Shown: positions 47,171-58,458 of the stretch, in pieces | How positions within the stretch are numbered: position 1 is the stretch's first letter | Layout of the letters: every line of letters begins with the position of its first letter | DNA from: Eunapius fragilis | Lineage: Eukaryota; Porifera; Demospongiae; Spongillida; Spongillidae | DNA: 64,000 nt | Assembly (NCBI GenBank): GCA_963681505.1 | Contig: OY811990.1 | Coordinates: 1,485,350 to 1,549,349 of the forward strand | Direction of reading: 5' to 3' | Notes under the pieces: model-generated | Seen by the model: only the letters and a program-made list of their open reading frames with translations | Databases searched by the model: none | What the model was told of the DNA's origin: nothing | Translations under genes and position numbers: made by a program

Positions 47171-48441
47171 CAGCATGCAGCACAAATAGAATAAACATGA
47201 TACAAATCTGCACCAAGAAATACAATGCATGCATATGTGCTTAAATTGATTTCATCCAGAAGGATTTTAAAGACATATAAGTGAATAAGTCCATGATGCT
47301 TGGTGCTTAAAATTATGTTTAACGACTTAGTTATATATTGCCCTCAATCCACTTGTTCACCAAGCAGTGACATGTCAGCATGGAGGGGGGTGTTATTGTA
47401 CTGCTGTGTGATGTACTTGAATATATTTTTCGCTGGGCCCAACAATCAGTGGCAGGGTCGTTACGTTGTCTCAAGCATCCAGTTGATTTGCATTTTGCTC
47501 ATCAGTGGCTGTGCCCAGTGTAGACCTGTCTTAATGGACATCACAGTGACTTCGCCACTCACATTTCAGGTTGTAGTTACCATTACATTTAAATGTACTT
47601 ACGCAAGGCTCAGGTAAGCGACAATGATGGCTGTAATTTCGACTGCTTATTTTCCATAATGGTTATGAAAGATTTAATCATCAAGGCATACATAGATAAC
47701 TGTTTAAAAACTCAACCTATTCATTCATATTCAACTGAGAGTAAAAGGCACTATCTGAAAATTACTTATTGATGCATTCATGGGCCTACTGATACAGTTG
47801 TATGTAGTTAGCACATGGTGATGCATCTAACCTTGCAACAAAGCAAATTGTATTAACATAGTATGTTGATGCTACAACCTCCATTAGCCATAGCATTGGC
47901 TGCTTTCAACTCCTCCTCCCCTGTAGAAGTGAGGGGGTGGTGGATGAGGCTTCTACAGTTTTGGGATTTTTTTTCAATCCCCCATGTTCATTGTACTCAA
48001 CTGTAACGCAAGCGCAAAACTATTATCCAAGGCGCCATAACTGCTTGGAGAGTTGGGCATATAGTGGATAATGGATATGTTTTGAAACTTCAAATGAATT
48101 GTTTTTATTTTTTTTTAGTCATTTAAAAGAAAATGCTAAACAAAACAGATTGTGCGTTTGCAACAACAAATAACAAATAATATGTGTCATTTTCTCTGGC
48201 GAATCATTTTTAAGCAGGCGAACACTATAACTGTACACTAACTATACGTACGTTAATATCATTATTATCTTTCTATGCTGCACTTCTAACCACTTGTATT
48301 CTGTATATTGTCCGTTTCCTACATATGCATCAGCACAAGCATCACGTGAGATCAAGAACTGGTATAGCAATTATGCATGTATATAGGCGCATCCTGTTGC
48401 TGTTTGCAACTGTACAAGAACAAGAAATTGCGTCTTTATTG
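47171..48441 (+). repeat. Receptor promoter module, copy E
   Basis: Same order as copy A from GCAGCACAAATAGAATAAAC to the first exon, but the C-rich tract and following part (CCCCTATGTCC to ACAGCTGTTC) are deleted, joining at about 47988. Confidence 0.8.
48380..48385 (+). promoter_or_regulatory. TATA box of orphan exon E
   Basis: TATATA in CATGTATATAGGCGCATCC, 62 bp before the ATG at 48442. Confidence 0.6.
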
Positions 48442-48490
48442 ATGGAGTCTCGTATAATCTTTGCTGCTGCACTCCTACTGACGACTGAAA
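48442..48490 (+). pseudogene. Orphan receptor signal-peptide exon E
   Basis: 49-nt exon (MESRIIFAAALLLTTE) followed directly by the same GTAAGT donor as in A-D. The first intron is cut off about 150 bp later at 48640-48655, where a rearranged inverted block starts, and no Ig exon lies behind it before copy C. It could still be transcribed, and could in principle splice to the exons of C, about 7.4 kb away, since the phases match. Confidence 0.8.
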
Positions 48491-48654
48491 GTAAGTCAAA
48501 TCGGGCGCTGCGTGTAGTTCGGTCCCATACAACGTACATATACGCACATATAAATATGTTCTTCCCCTCTCGATCGGTAAACTGTTCACTCTTTCTGTGC
48601 GTCATTTTGTGTTCAAACTATACATTGCAAATACGATGCGCCTAGGGCAAAAGA

Positions 48655-49232
48655 ATAGGTGTATTGATTGACAATGGGATAAATATCGCATAGCAGTGAT
48701 ACCAATGCGACAAAACACAAACCTGTTCACAAAGATTAATTAGAAAAAATGTCTGAAGTACATGAGATCAATCAAGCATCGAAAAGGACATTTTGATCAA
48801 TTGACTGTTGGAGAGACTGCCACAAAGCCAGATGAGAGATAACAACGATTGACCATAGAGCTGGCAGCCAGCTGGGGATGGGGTGGTACTTTTCCGGGGG
48901 GGGGGGGGGGGGAAGCTAGAGCAACTGGGGTATCTGCAGCCACTACTTTCTCTGATGTAGTAAAGGTACACACAGTTCATCATTCTAGTCACTTTGAAGA
49001 ATGGAGCGCTTCATAGTCTAACTATATGCTTAGAGCTCGATATATAATTTTAAAAATCTGCATGGTTGTTTTTACGGCTACAATCACTTTGAGGTAACCA
49101 AAAAATCATATTTTCAATGTGTAGGCAATCTATTTTGTTCATGTCCTAGTTTGAATATGACTGGACACAATTGTTGTATTGTTTAATGCTTTTTAGTTCT
49201 CTTTATGGTTTAAAAAAATAAGATATCATTAT
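48655..49232 (-). repeat. Dispersed block with C-run, inverted copy
   Basis: Reverse complement of 46536-47110 and 50636-51070; the C-run appears as a G-run at 48896-48912. Confidence 0.8.
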
Positions 49233-49325
49233 GTACAAGTAATCAAAACATTCTCTATACGAGAAGGTTGCTATAGGAATCAAAGGCGATGGTGGTGTAA
49301 CAAGCAATGGAACAAGGCTTCTGAA
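49233..49325 (-). mobile_element. Half FB element, inverted
   Basis: ACAAGTAATCAAAACATTCT to AGCAATGGAACAAGGCTTCT, one arm only. It corresponds to the right part of the FB pair seen at 46333-46535. Confidence 0.65.
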
Positions 49326-49329
49326 TTGC

Positions 49330-49880
49330 ACTGGGAAATGAAGAGGGGTCTCCTGCTCCATACAGTTCACACACTTTTTAATGTTAAACCCAAGTGCTGG
49401 GCCTTGTGAGCTAACTATACTCAAAGCTCTTAGCACAAAACTGATTTGCCTGCCAGTGAGCCATCATCCAAATACCAAGCATTGTGTGACAAATCCATCA
49501 GTGTCGATCATGTTTAATATTCGTTGGAGAACAAGAGCAAACAGAAAGGACCCAGTGGATCCCCCTGCTGTACTCCCACCTGTGAGGTGAGTATCCCCAG
49601 TTGGTGCCATAGAAGTGGGTGCTGGTTGTAACACCACGAAGTCAATGCAAATAATTCTGGGAAGTGCTGGGCACAGTCATCAAGAAACGCTTGTTGTGAC
49701 ATCAGATTAAAGGCATTAGTCATGTCAACCTTGAGTACTACAAAGTGCTTATCAGAACAATGGTCTTCGATGCAGCTCCGGAGGTGGTGACAATTTTTTC
49801 CACACCCTGTGGGCAGGCTACTCCCAATTGCAAAGGTTGAAAGAAATCGGCTGCTTTAACTCTGACGAGATGGCAGAAGC
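49330..49880 (-). mobile_element. Reverse-transcriptase element fragment, inverted, broken
   Basis: On the minus strand the RT core (MTNAFNLMSQQAFL, VQQGDPLGPF) of the same family as 11761-14786 is recognisable. Broken partial copy. Confidence 0.75.
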
Positions 49881-50156
49881 ACAAATTTACACAAAAAATA
49901 AACATGTGACTGCAGTTGCAAGTTTATGCTAGTGCTTGTGTGTGGTGTTTATGTGTGTGCATTCATAAATGTGCACATTGAAACACGACGATTAAGAAAA
50001 AGCAAAGGCTCAAATAGAAATACAAATTTAGATACAAAGAGAAGCATGTGATGAATAAGATGACAGCTAAAGGCAGTTTTATGTTTGTATGTGGGTTGAT
50101 AATTAGGAAATAACAAAGCATTGATGTTGATGTGTGAATGACTGACTGCCCATGGA

Positions 50157-50188
<32 letters not shown>

Positions 50189-50395
50189 GCGTGTGCATGT
50201 GTATGTGTGTAAGTGCACATGAAAACACTAAATTCCCAGCTAAGTTTTAGCCTGGAGTATCCCCTGGGAAACCTCACTTCCATTCAACCCTGAGCCTAAA
50301 TGTCTGGGAAAGCCTCGCCTCCAATTAACTAATTCCCTCACTTTTGGTCATACCCACTGTCCCTAAAATATTGACACCTGGTCACACATGTATAT
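49880..50395 (-). repeat. Inverted copy of the 2880-3375 repeat
   Basis: Reverse complement of 2880-3375, including the GT-rich microsatellite at about 50158-50215 and CCAGCTAAGTTTTAGCCTGG. Confidence 0.8.
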
Positions 50396-50574
50396 AGCAA
50401 TAGGGCAAAAGATGGATTTCGCCTAGGGCAAAAGTTGGAATCTTTGCGCGCATAGGACGAAGTTGGAAATTTGCCTAGCAATAGACGCGTTTCGACGGTT
50501 ATCTTTATACTGGCCCATCTCATCAGTATTGCACCAGTGTTTTAGTCATCAAGGAGTACCCTCTCCTATAGTAT

Positions 50575-50635
50575 GTAGGGTTAGGGTTAGGGTTAGGGTT
50601 AGGGTTAAGGTTAGGGTTAGGGTTAGGGTTAGGGT
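50575..50635 (+). repeat. Interstitial telomeric repeat (TTAGGG)n
   Basis: About ten TTAGGG units with one TTAAGG variant. It lies directly before the direct copy of the dispersed block and behind about 180 bp of otherwise unmatched sequence. Confidence 0.9.
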
Positions 50636-50796
50636 AAAAACAACCATGCAGATTTTTAAAATTATATGTCGAGCTCTAAGCATATAGTTAGACTATGAAG
50701 CACTCCATTCTTCAAAGTGACTAGAATGATGAACTGTGTGTACCTTTACTACATCAGAGAAAGTAGTGCCTGCAGATACCCCAGTTGCTCTAGCTT

Positions 50797-50827
<31 letters not shown>

Positions 50828-51110
50828 AAAAGGACCACCCCATCCCCAGCCGGCTGCCACCTCTATGGTCAATCGTTGTTATCTCTCATCTGGCTTTGTG
50901 GCAGTCTCTCCAACAGTCAATTGATCAAGATGTCCTTTTCGATGCTTGATTGATTTCATGTACTTCAGACATTTTTTCTAATTAATCTTTGTGAACAGGT
51001 TTGTGTTTTGTCGCATTGGTATCACTGCTATGCGATATTTATCCCATTGTCAATCAATCCTCAATTATTATGCTCATGGGATATTCTATTTGGACTAATT
51101 TAAATTTCAG
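50636..51110 (+). repeat. Dispersed block with C-run, copy 3 of 3
   Basis: Direct copy of 46630-47170, C-run at about 50797-50825. It passes straight into the promoter module of receptor C. Confidence 0.8.
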
Positions 51111-52197
51111 CATGCAGCACAAATAGAATAAACATGATACAAATCTGCACCAAGAAAATACAATGCATGCATATGTGCTTAAATTGATTTCATCCAGAAG
51201 GATTTTAAAGACATGAAAGTGAATAAGTCCATGATGCTTGGTGCTTAAAATTATGTTTAGCGACCTAGTTATATATTGCCCTCAATCCACTTGTTCACCA
51301 AGCAGTGACATGTCAGTTTGAAGGGGGGTGTTATTGTACTGCTGTGTGATGTACTTGAATATATTTTTCGCTGGGCCCAACTATCAATGGCAGGGTCGTT
51401 ACGTTGTCCCAAGCATCCAGTTGATTTGCATGTTGCTCATCAGTGGCTGGGCCCAGTGTAGACCTGTCTTCAGTGTAATGGACATCACAGTGACTTCGCC
51501 ACTCACATTTCAGGTTGTAGTAACCATTACATTCAAATGTGCTTACGCAAGGCTCAGGTTAACGACAATGATGGCTGTAATTTCGACTGCTTATTTTCCA
51601 TAATGGTTATGAAAGATTTAATCATCAAGAGCATACATAGAGAACTGTTTAAAAACTCAACCTATTCATTGAGATTCAACTGAGAGTAAAATGCACTATC
51701 TGAAAATTACTTATTGATGCATTCATGGGCCTACTTATACAGTTGCATCTAGCTAGCACATGGTGATGCATCCAACCTTACAACAAAGCATATTGTATTA
51801 ACATAGTATGCTGATGCTATAACCCCCATTAGCCATAGCATTGGCTGCTTTTGACTCCTCCTCTCCTGTGGGTTTTCTTAGAAGTGAGGGGGTGGAGGAT
51901 GAGGCTTTGTACAGTTTTGGGATTATTTTTCAATCCCCCATGCCTCAACTCCTCCTCACATATGCCTCCACCCCCTCCCCTATGCCTCAATCCCCTTATG
52001 CTTCCATCCCCCCTCCATTATTCTTTCACCCCCGCCCCCCTCTACCCTACGCTTCCCACTATATGTCTCAATCTCCCCCCTCCACTATGTCACTATCCTT
52101 TTTTCCTTGTAAATGAATTGATTGTATCAAGGTAAATTGTAGTCCCCTATCGTCTTGTTTATGCCACCCTCCATACTCTTCTCCACCTGTCATGCAT

Positions 52198-53059
52198 ACA
52201 AGTAAATAAAAACATTCTCTACGAGAAAGTTGGTGGGATATAGGATTTGATTATGACATTGGTGGTGTAAAAAGCAAGGAAACAAGGTCTTATCAGAAGG
52301 GAAAATGTCATAGTCCTATATTTAGCACATTTCTAGGGCATGTGTTGTTTGTGTGCTAAATATAGGACTATGACATTTTCCCTTCTGATAAGACCTTGTT
52401 TCCTTGCTTTTTACACCACCAATGTCATAGTCAAATCCTATATCCCACCAACTTTCTCGTAGAGAATGTTTTTATTTACTTGTTTTCTTTATTTTTTTTC
52501 ATACCCATTTAATTATACAAGACATTAGTCTCGTACCCAGACCGTCTATGACGTAAGCGATTATCGCTGTAAACAGTATAATCACTACGTCCATACGTAT
52601 GGACGTAGTGTTTACAGCGATAATCGCTTACGTCATAGACGGTCTGGGTACGAGACTAACAAGACATAGGAGGCTGATAGTCGATTGTTTATCAAACTAT
52701 TATATTATATAAAAGCGAGTCCTCCAGCCGATTCTGAAGCTATTGGTGAAATTTTCATCGCTTAGAAATGTTCCTGTCCTGAGTTATGCGTTGCCAAGAA
52801 GGAGAAGAATGAGAAGACGACCCGCCCCTTGTTCCGAGACTGGGTACGAGGACGGGCAGTACACTCTTGTTCTCAACAACCACGCGGTTCAGCGACATGA
52901 AACAAAAACGAAACTACTCACTTTTGACTTCTCGATCTATTGCTAAAACAAGCTACACGATCCGATCGTCGGGAGTGTTGTTACAGACGGGTCGCGTTTT
53001 TTTAATGACATTCATAGTCGGGGTCAAATCCTATATGGAAGTTTCTAACGAAACTTCCG
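52198..53059. mobile_element. Hairpin-tipped element (HT family) in promoter module C
   Basis: Nearly identical to 36510-37315: FB palindrome first (ACAAGTAAATAAAAACATTC), then the arm, ending in the GGAAGTTTCTAACGAAACTT hairpin. It contains a nested MITE at 52526-52658. It sits about 600 bp upstream of the receptor C start. Confidence 0.85.
52526..52658. mobile_element. Palindromic Mutator-like MITE with 9-bp duplication
   Basis: 133 bp, ends TAGTCTCGTACCCAGACC and GGTCTGGGTACGAGACTA, almost wholly palindromic. ACAAGACAT occurs on both sides (52517-52525 and 52659-52667) but only once at the matching place 36910-36918, a clean empty site. Confidence 0.9.
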
Positions 53060-53608
53060 ATACAACTTCATGAACATGTTTTGTGGTGGGATATCACTGC
53101 TGTGCATTGTTATTTATGGTCCTTTTAAATTCACTCCTTTATTACATTATATTCATGTCAACTCGTTATTCATACGTGTATGCAGTCAGTGTATGCAGTA
53201 CTATTCCACTCCACAACAAGGTAGTGTGTACAGCTGTTCATTGTACTCAACTATAACGCAAGCGCATAACTATAATCCAAGGCGCCATAACTGCGCATGC
53301 TTGGAGAGTTGGGTATATAGTGGCTAATGGATATGTTTTGAAACTTCAAATGAACTGTTTTTATTTTTTTAGTCATTTAAAAGAAAATGCTAAACAAAAC
53401 AGATCGTGCGTTTGCAACAATAAATGAGGTGTGTCATTTTCTCCGGCGAATCGTTTTTAAGCAGGCGAACACTAACTATACGTACGTTACTATCATTATT
53501 ATCTTCCTATGCTGCACTTATAGGCACTTGCATGCTATATATTGTCCGTTTCATGCGTATGACAAGCATCACGTGAGACCAAGAACTGGTATATAGCAAT
53601 TATACATG

Positions 53609-53614
53609 TATATA
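53609..53614 (+). promoter_or_regulatory. TATA box of receptor C
   Basis: TATATA in CATGTATATAGGCGCATCC, 62 bp before the ATG at 53671. Confidence 0.65.
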
Positions 53615-53670
53615 GGCGCATCCTGTTGCTGTTTGCAACTGTACAAAAACAAGAAATTGTGTCCTTATTG

Positions 53671-56600
53671 ATGGAGTCTCATATAATCTTTGCTGCTGCA
53701 CTCCTACTGACGACTGAAAGTAAGTCAAATCGGGCGCTGCGTGTAGTTCGGTCCCATACAACGTACATACGCACATATAAATATGTTCTTCCCCTCTCGA
53801 TCGCTAAACTGTTCACTCTTTCTGTGCGTCATTTTGTGTTCAAACTATACATTGCAAATACGATGCGCCTAGGGAGCAATTACACTCACATCCGGCGTAC
53901 ATTGTAGTAGCAATATTTTGTATTGCGCTTCTTTGCCTTATTGACCAGTTGCGGCGTGAAACCATCATTGTATTAGGAACTATATAGGAATTGACCCGGG
54001 TCGTGAAATCATTAAAAAAACGCGCCCCTCGTATAACTCGCATACCGAGAAAAGGATAGTGTTGCTATTTGTTGCTATCGAACCAGAAGGCAAAGACAGT
54101 CATTTAAATGTTTTATTCCAGTCTTCGAACTGTTTGCTTTAAGAGAACAAAAAAGTTCGTGTTTCACCCTTCCCCAGGCCAAATCTTCTCCGTCGTCAAC
54201 GTCGTCGTCGTCGTCTTCTTCTTCCCGGGTAAGTATAACTTCGGATAGGAATGGTTTTTAAGAGCGCCAATTATACCAATCGCTTTAGAATCTCCTGGAA
54301 GGGCATCTTCAAGTATCAGATGTATGAATAAAACTGACATACGTAATCATTACGTAATGCGTAGTGTTAAATAATGTTTTTCTTTACTTGTAAATATTGT
54401 TACCTTAGGTTTATTATGAAATCATTACTTTTTGTTGGTCGCCAATTAGATGGGAGTTGTTAGACTAAGTGCGCTCTGCTGGAAAACATGCGGCAGGTTT
54501 GAACATGCCACATACGTGTGCTGTAGTAGATTGCAAGAATGGCTATAGCAAGGGGGAAAATAAGAAATTATACCATTTTCCGATAGACAAGGATATGGGT
54601 TGCGGTAGACAACTTGAATCTTGATAGGCGAAGGACTACAATACATGTATTTGGCTGCATAGTATGATGTTAATGTTGGAGGAAGCTCAGGTTCTGAGCA
54701 CAAGCAGACTTGGAAGGTGTTCAAGTAGGCACAGGAACCCAGGAACAACAGGAACAACAGTAAATGTTGCTGCCTTTGGGTAGGATTTGTGTCATAAAGT
54801 GCATGCATGTCATACGACATTTTAGAGATAAGGAAAGGTCTATAGAATGGCATGTGGAGCAGCAAGGGGTTGGAGGGTGAAGAATTCATCTGGGCTTCTC
54901 TGAGCCAAGGGCAGCTCAAACTGATGTCAGAAACAGGATATGCTCAAACCTACAAAAAGCTATAGCTAGAGAATGTATATCGTAAGCTAATGCTACTTAC
55001 TGCACAACTCTATTACCTTCTTAGGATATGCCTGGTTCCACAAGCATGGTTGTGATGTGTATGTATATACAAACCTCTGCAAGTCTGTAATGTAAACTAT
55101 ATGCGTCCATGCGACTACACATAACATAGCACCCCTGCAATGCAGGTACAATTTCCAGTAATGACGGCGCCTGTTTTCTTGCTCACTCCAATCCAGCCCT
55201 CTTGTGGTTTGTCGTTTATCCGCTGTGCTGGTGTTATTTTTGACACGAGGATACAATTTTCATTACCAATGTCACGATAATAGACTGCTCGAATAGACTG
55301 TTCGAACCCAACCACTGAAATGGAAGTAGTGAAAACGTAACATATCTTTAGTTATACGTATCCCCTCATGTAATTATTGTATGGCTGTAGGGCTTTAAAA
55401 GCCTTCAGCTTCTCTCTGGTAAATTCTCCAGAAGTGTCTACCAAATACGCATAAACGTGAGGGAACTCTAATTGGAGTCACCCGCGCGAGACATCATCGA
55501 TCCTTTATTCAACGTTTAAATTGTTAAGAACTTCTACGCTCTTCTCCTTGCTGCTCGCCATATGTAGACACTGTATAGTTTTCGCTAATACTTTTTCAGG
55601 TCCCTTCAGCGAATCACTGTACGTAGCTCATTTCGAGACACCACGATGTTATTTATTAGCGAAGCTAGCGCACTCGGCTATTCAGAAATTTGCCCACCAA
55701 AATGGCGACCAGCAAAGAGTACTAGAGTAATAATTTCATAACAAACTTTTGGGTCAAAGGTAACAATTTTATACGATAATGGTTTCGCGCCGCAACCGGT
55801 CTATTCCCTGCATGGCACCTCGGTTCTGTTAATAACTGTGCATATGCATGTCAACGTATGCATGCCATTTAAAGTACAACATATTTACATGTAACTATTC
55901 AGAGGACATGAATTTTTGTGACCGCTGGCTGTATTCCATACTTCAGTTCAGTGCTCGTTTGGTGCCACTATTCTAAATAGTCCTCAGGACCTTGATGGTC
56001 TTTATGATAACTCCAGTGTGATAGTAGCGGGATCAGTCATCCAGCTCTTCTGTTCAGCCAGAGGACAATTCACTGCTCCCCACATTCAGTGGACCAGGAA
56101 CAATATCACCATTCCAGAGACTGCACAGTTGCCTCATCTGATGGTCAAGAGTAGGACAGAGAACACCACCATCATTTCTTCGGTCCTTACTATCTATGGT
56201 TTCTATTCAAGTGATAATGGAAGTTACCAGTGTTGTGCTTCTGACATCAGTAACAGTACTTTGAGTAAACCATTACTGTTAACAGGTTAGTATCATGCAG
56301 ATCTGTATTATTTCAATCATCAGCTCATCCTTTACTCTGCAGCTATCAATGGCTCCAACATGTTGAAGTTAATACGAGAACTTAATATCACCACATCAGA
56401 CAGAACATATGTTCCTCTTGGAAGTTCAAATATTTCAACCAATGGATCCTTTCTGAGATGTTCAGCTGAACAACCTGGGACATCCTCTCTTGCTGCACCC
56501 AGTGTGGTATGGTTGAAGGATGGGGCACAGCTATCTGGTGATGGGGTTAGGGTTAATGTGACAACTACCACTATCATGGGATCAAACAGGACTGTAAGCT

Positions 56601-57832
56601 TTGTCAAAATCTTCAACTTCAGTCAGTCTGATGCAGGAATGTACCAGTGTGTGTTCTATGACACACCATCCCAGGGAGGAGAGGTCATCACCACTAGACC
56701 ATACAAAGTGGACACAGGTTTCAAAAAAGCCTAATTTACATGCATGTAGAATATGGTAATGGAAGTGTTCTTTTTTATTCCACTAGGTCCAGTCTGCTTA
56801 ACTGCCCTGGTCCCCTCATCAGTTACCCTCTGTCCCCCTGAGCCTCTGGTCCTCCAAGTGGAGGCAGGAGGAGAGTATGCTGGTATTCAATGGACCAGGA
56901 CACCAATAGCTCTGAATTTCAGCAATGATGAACTGGTAGACTTCCAGCAGACATTTGTGAGGACTGTGACATCAGAGGAGGACTGGGGACAATATTCAAT
57001 TGTCTTGTCAACTCAAGGAATAAATACTTCACTGCACTTTACAAGTGTGAACATTTCTAATTGCAGTGGAACAAACGGTAAGATGCCAAGGGTATCAGTA
57101 GTATGCTTCTTCTATAAATTCCAACCTCCCTTGATCATTTCAACAACACTTTTATTTCCCCTACTTGTGTAGCTATGGCAATCCCAAGTAGCCATACGTC
57201 TCATGCGACCGTCACCATGGGTCACATATTGCCACCAATGTTGCCTGTATACGCTTCTGTGGCAGGAGCCATCTTCATCATGGCCGTGGGTATCGCATCT
57301 GCGATGATTATAATTATATTCAGATGGCGCAAGAAGCATAAAAGGTACTGGTGACCCATAAATGTATTTATTCATCCATGTACTGTGCTGACCAGCGCAC
57401 ATCCCGTGTAGGATAGCGTCCAAGAAGTGTGCGCAAAGACCAGATAGGGCTGACTCCAATGTGCTGCGCGGTGCCAACGATTGGCCGCTCCCGCAACGTT
57501 CCCATGGGGATCTCAAGGAGGTGGACCTTGAGGACACTTTGGTATACGACTACGCGCGCATTGCCCCTCAACCCGACCACTCCAAGCAGTATGCGTTTGG
57601 TAATGGTACCAACGGAGGCAATGAAAGGTCACGTGTCCCAGCCTGGGCCCACTTGAGTGCCGCAGTAGGATCTCTCCCCTCTGACCACGACTTACCAGCT
57701 GACCGGGACATGGAATATAGTGTCCCAAGCCATCCAATGGCACTAAATGCGAGTCCTAGCGTGCAAGATGGTGCGGCGGGCGACTATTCATTCCTGAACT
57801 CGAATGATAACTTCGACTACACGAATTTTTGA
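53671..57832 (+). CDS. Three-Ig-domain type I transmembrane receptor C, YxNF tail
   Basis: Predicted 548-residue paralogue of receptor A, apparently intact. Exons: 53671-53719 signal peptide (MESHIIFAAALLLTTE), 55947-56285 Ig1, 56343-56717 Ig2, 56787-57077 Ig3, 57173-57344 stalk and membrane segment, 57412-57832 tail. Junctions GT-AG, phases 1,1,1,1,2; total in frame. Ig1 (LFCSAR, IQWTRNN, DNGSYQC) and Ig2 (LRCSAE, VVWLKDG, DAGMYQC) are canonical. Ig3 has IQWTRT and DWGQYSIV without core cysteines. The membrane segment is IFIMAVGIASAMIIIIF followed by RWRKKHKR. The tail keeps LVYDYARI, MEYSV, DYSFL and the C-terminal DYTNF (YxN). The first intron of 2.2 kb has a shortened HT element and the THAP-like and SWIM fragments. 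Confidence 0.87.
53974..54391. mobile_element. Hairpin-tipped element (HT family), shortened, in receptor C intron 1
   Basis: Arm of the GACCCGGGTCG subtype (AGGAACTATATAGGAATTGA start, TCGTCGTCGTCGTCTTC tract near 54205) ending TTTTTCTTTACTTGT, with the FB core deleted. The same site in copy B reads TTGTATAAATATTG, so no target duplication is visible. Confidence 0.75.
54512..54665 (+). pseudogene. THAP-like fragment in intron 1 of receptor C
   Basis: Homologue of the fragments at 17406, 27345 and 61362. The start codon context is altered here. The FP motif and the Trp (IWVAVDNLN) are readable in separate frames. Confidence 0.55.
55135..55561 (-). pseudogene. Antisense SWIM-type zinc-finger gene fragment in intron 1 of receptor C
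   Basis: Minus strand from an ATG at 55561 (MASSKEKSVEVLNNLNVE) to the NCTCIAG start of a SWIM zinc site near 55135, with KITPAQRINDKPQEGWIGVS in between. It is the longest open stretch of the four copies but still broken. The plus-strand CCAAAATGGCGACC at about 55697 lies about 130 bp upstream of this start and resembles a YY1-type initiator motif. Confidence 0.6.
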
Positions 57833-58458
57833 TACCCACGCATGTATTTTGGAAAACTGCACGTGATTAACTTTATAGATCAACATCTTATAGTGTATGT
57901 TATTATGAACAGCGTGTTAATTGTAAAATACTCTTATTATTTATTAATGATGCATATGAGGCATCAATGAACATGATTATATTACACTGTAATTTCATAA
58001 ATACACTTGTTACTGCATGTCGAGTAGGGTAGCACGAGCGGAAATATCTTTGGTGGGGCCCGAGCGGAGATGTCTCGGCATGGCAGAAAGATTCTTGTTC
58101 GTGAAAAAAAGTTAGTAAACAATTATCCTGTTTACCTGCCTTACTGATGAGATTTGATTGCCCTCTGGTTTTGGGGTAAATGCCACTGGAATAATTCTGT
58201 AGACTGCGAATACACCCATGTATTATTATTTTAATACTAATATAATACTATTACATTCATTCATTTAGTGGTAAGAGTTTTGTTAATTCCTCCAAGTGCC
58301 ACTGGATGCTCCCAATATGTATAGGCTGTGTTTTAGGCTCAGTGAATTTTTGCCAGCCTTGTATGTGTCTGACATTGAATAGTGCAGAGTGCTCTGTGTC
58401 TGTCATTGAATACTGCTCTGAATGTGGCTTGGTATGTACACGCCTGCCAGTCCAGCCA
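57833..58458. other. 3' flank of receptor C
   Basis: Matches the 3' flank of receptor A (21789-21876 and 22420-22985) except for the TTAA element present only in A. No gene is seen. Confidence 0.65.

Larger units (their letters stand above)
51111..53670 (+). repeat. Receptor promoter module, copy C
   Basis: From GCAGCACAAATAGAATAAAC through the C-rich tract at about 51957-52085 to the start codon, interrupted by the HT element at 52198-53059. The module resumes with TACAACTTCATGAACATG. About 13 bp of the module are missing at the insertion point compared with copies A and D. Confidence 0.85.

Noticed and set aside
50575-50635. True chromosome end
   Set aside because: Only about 60 bp, with a variant unit and ordinary sequence on both sides.
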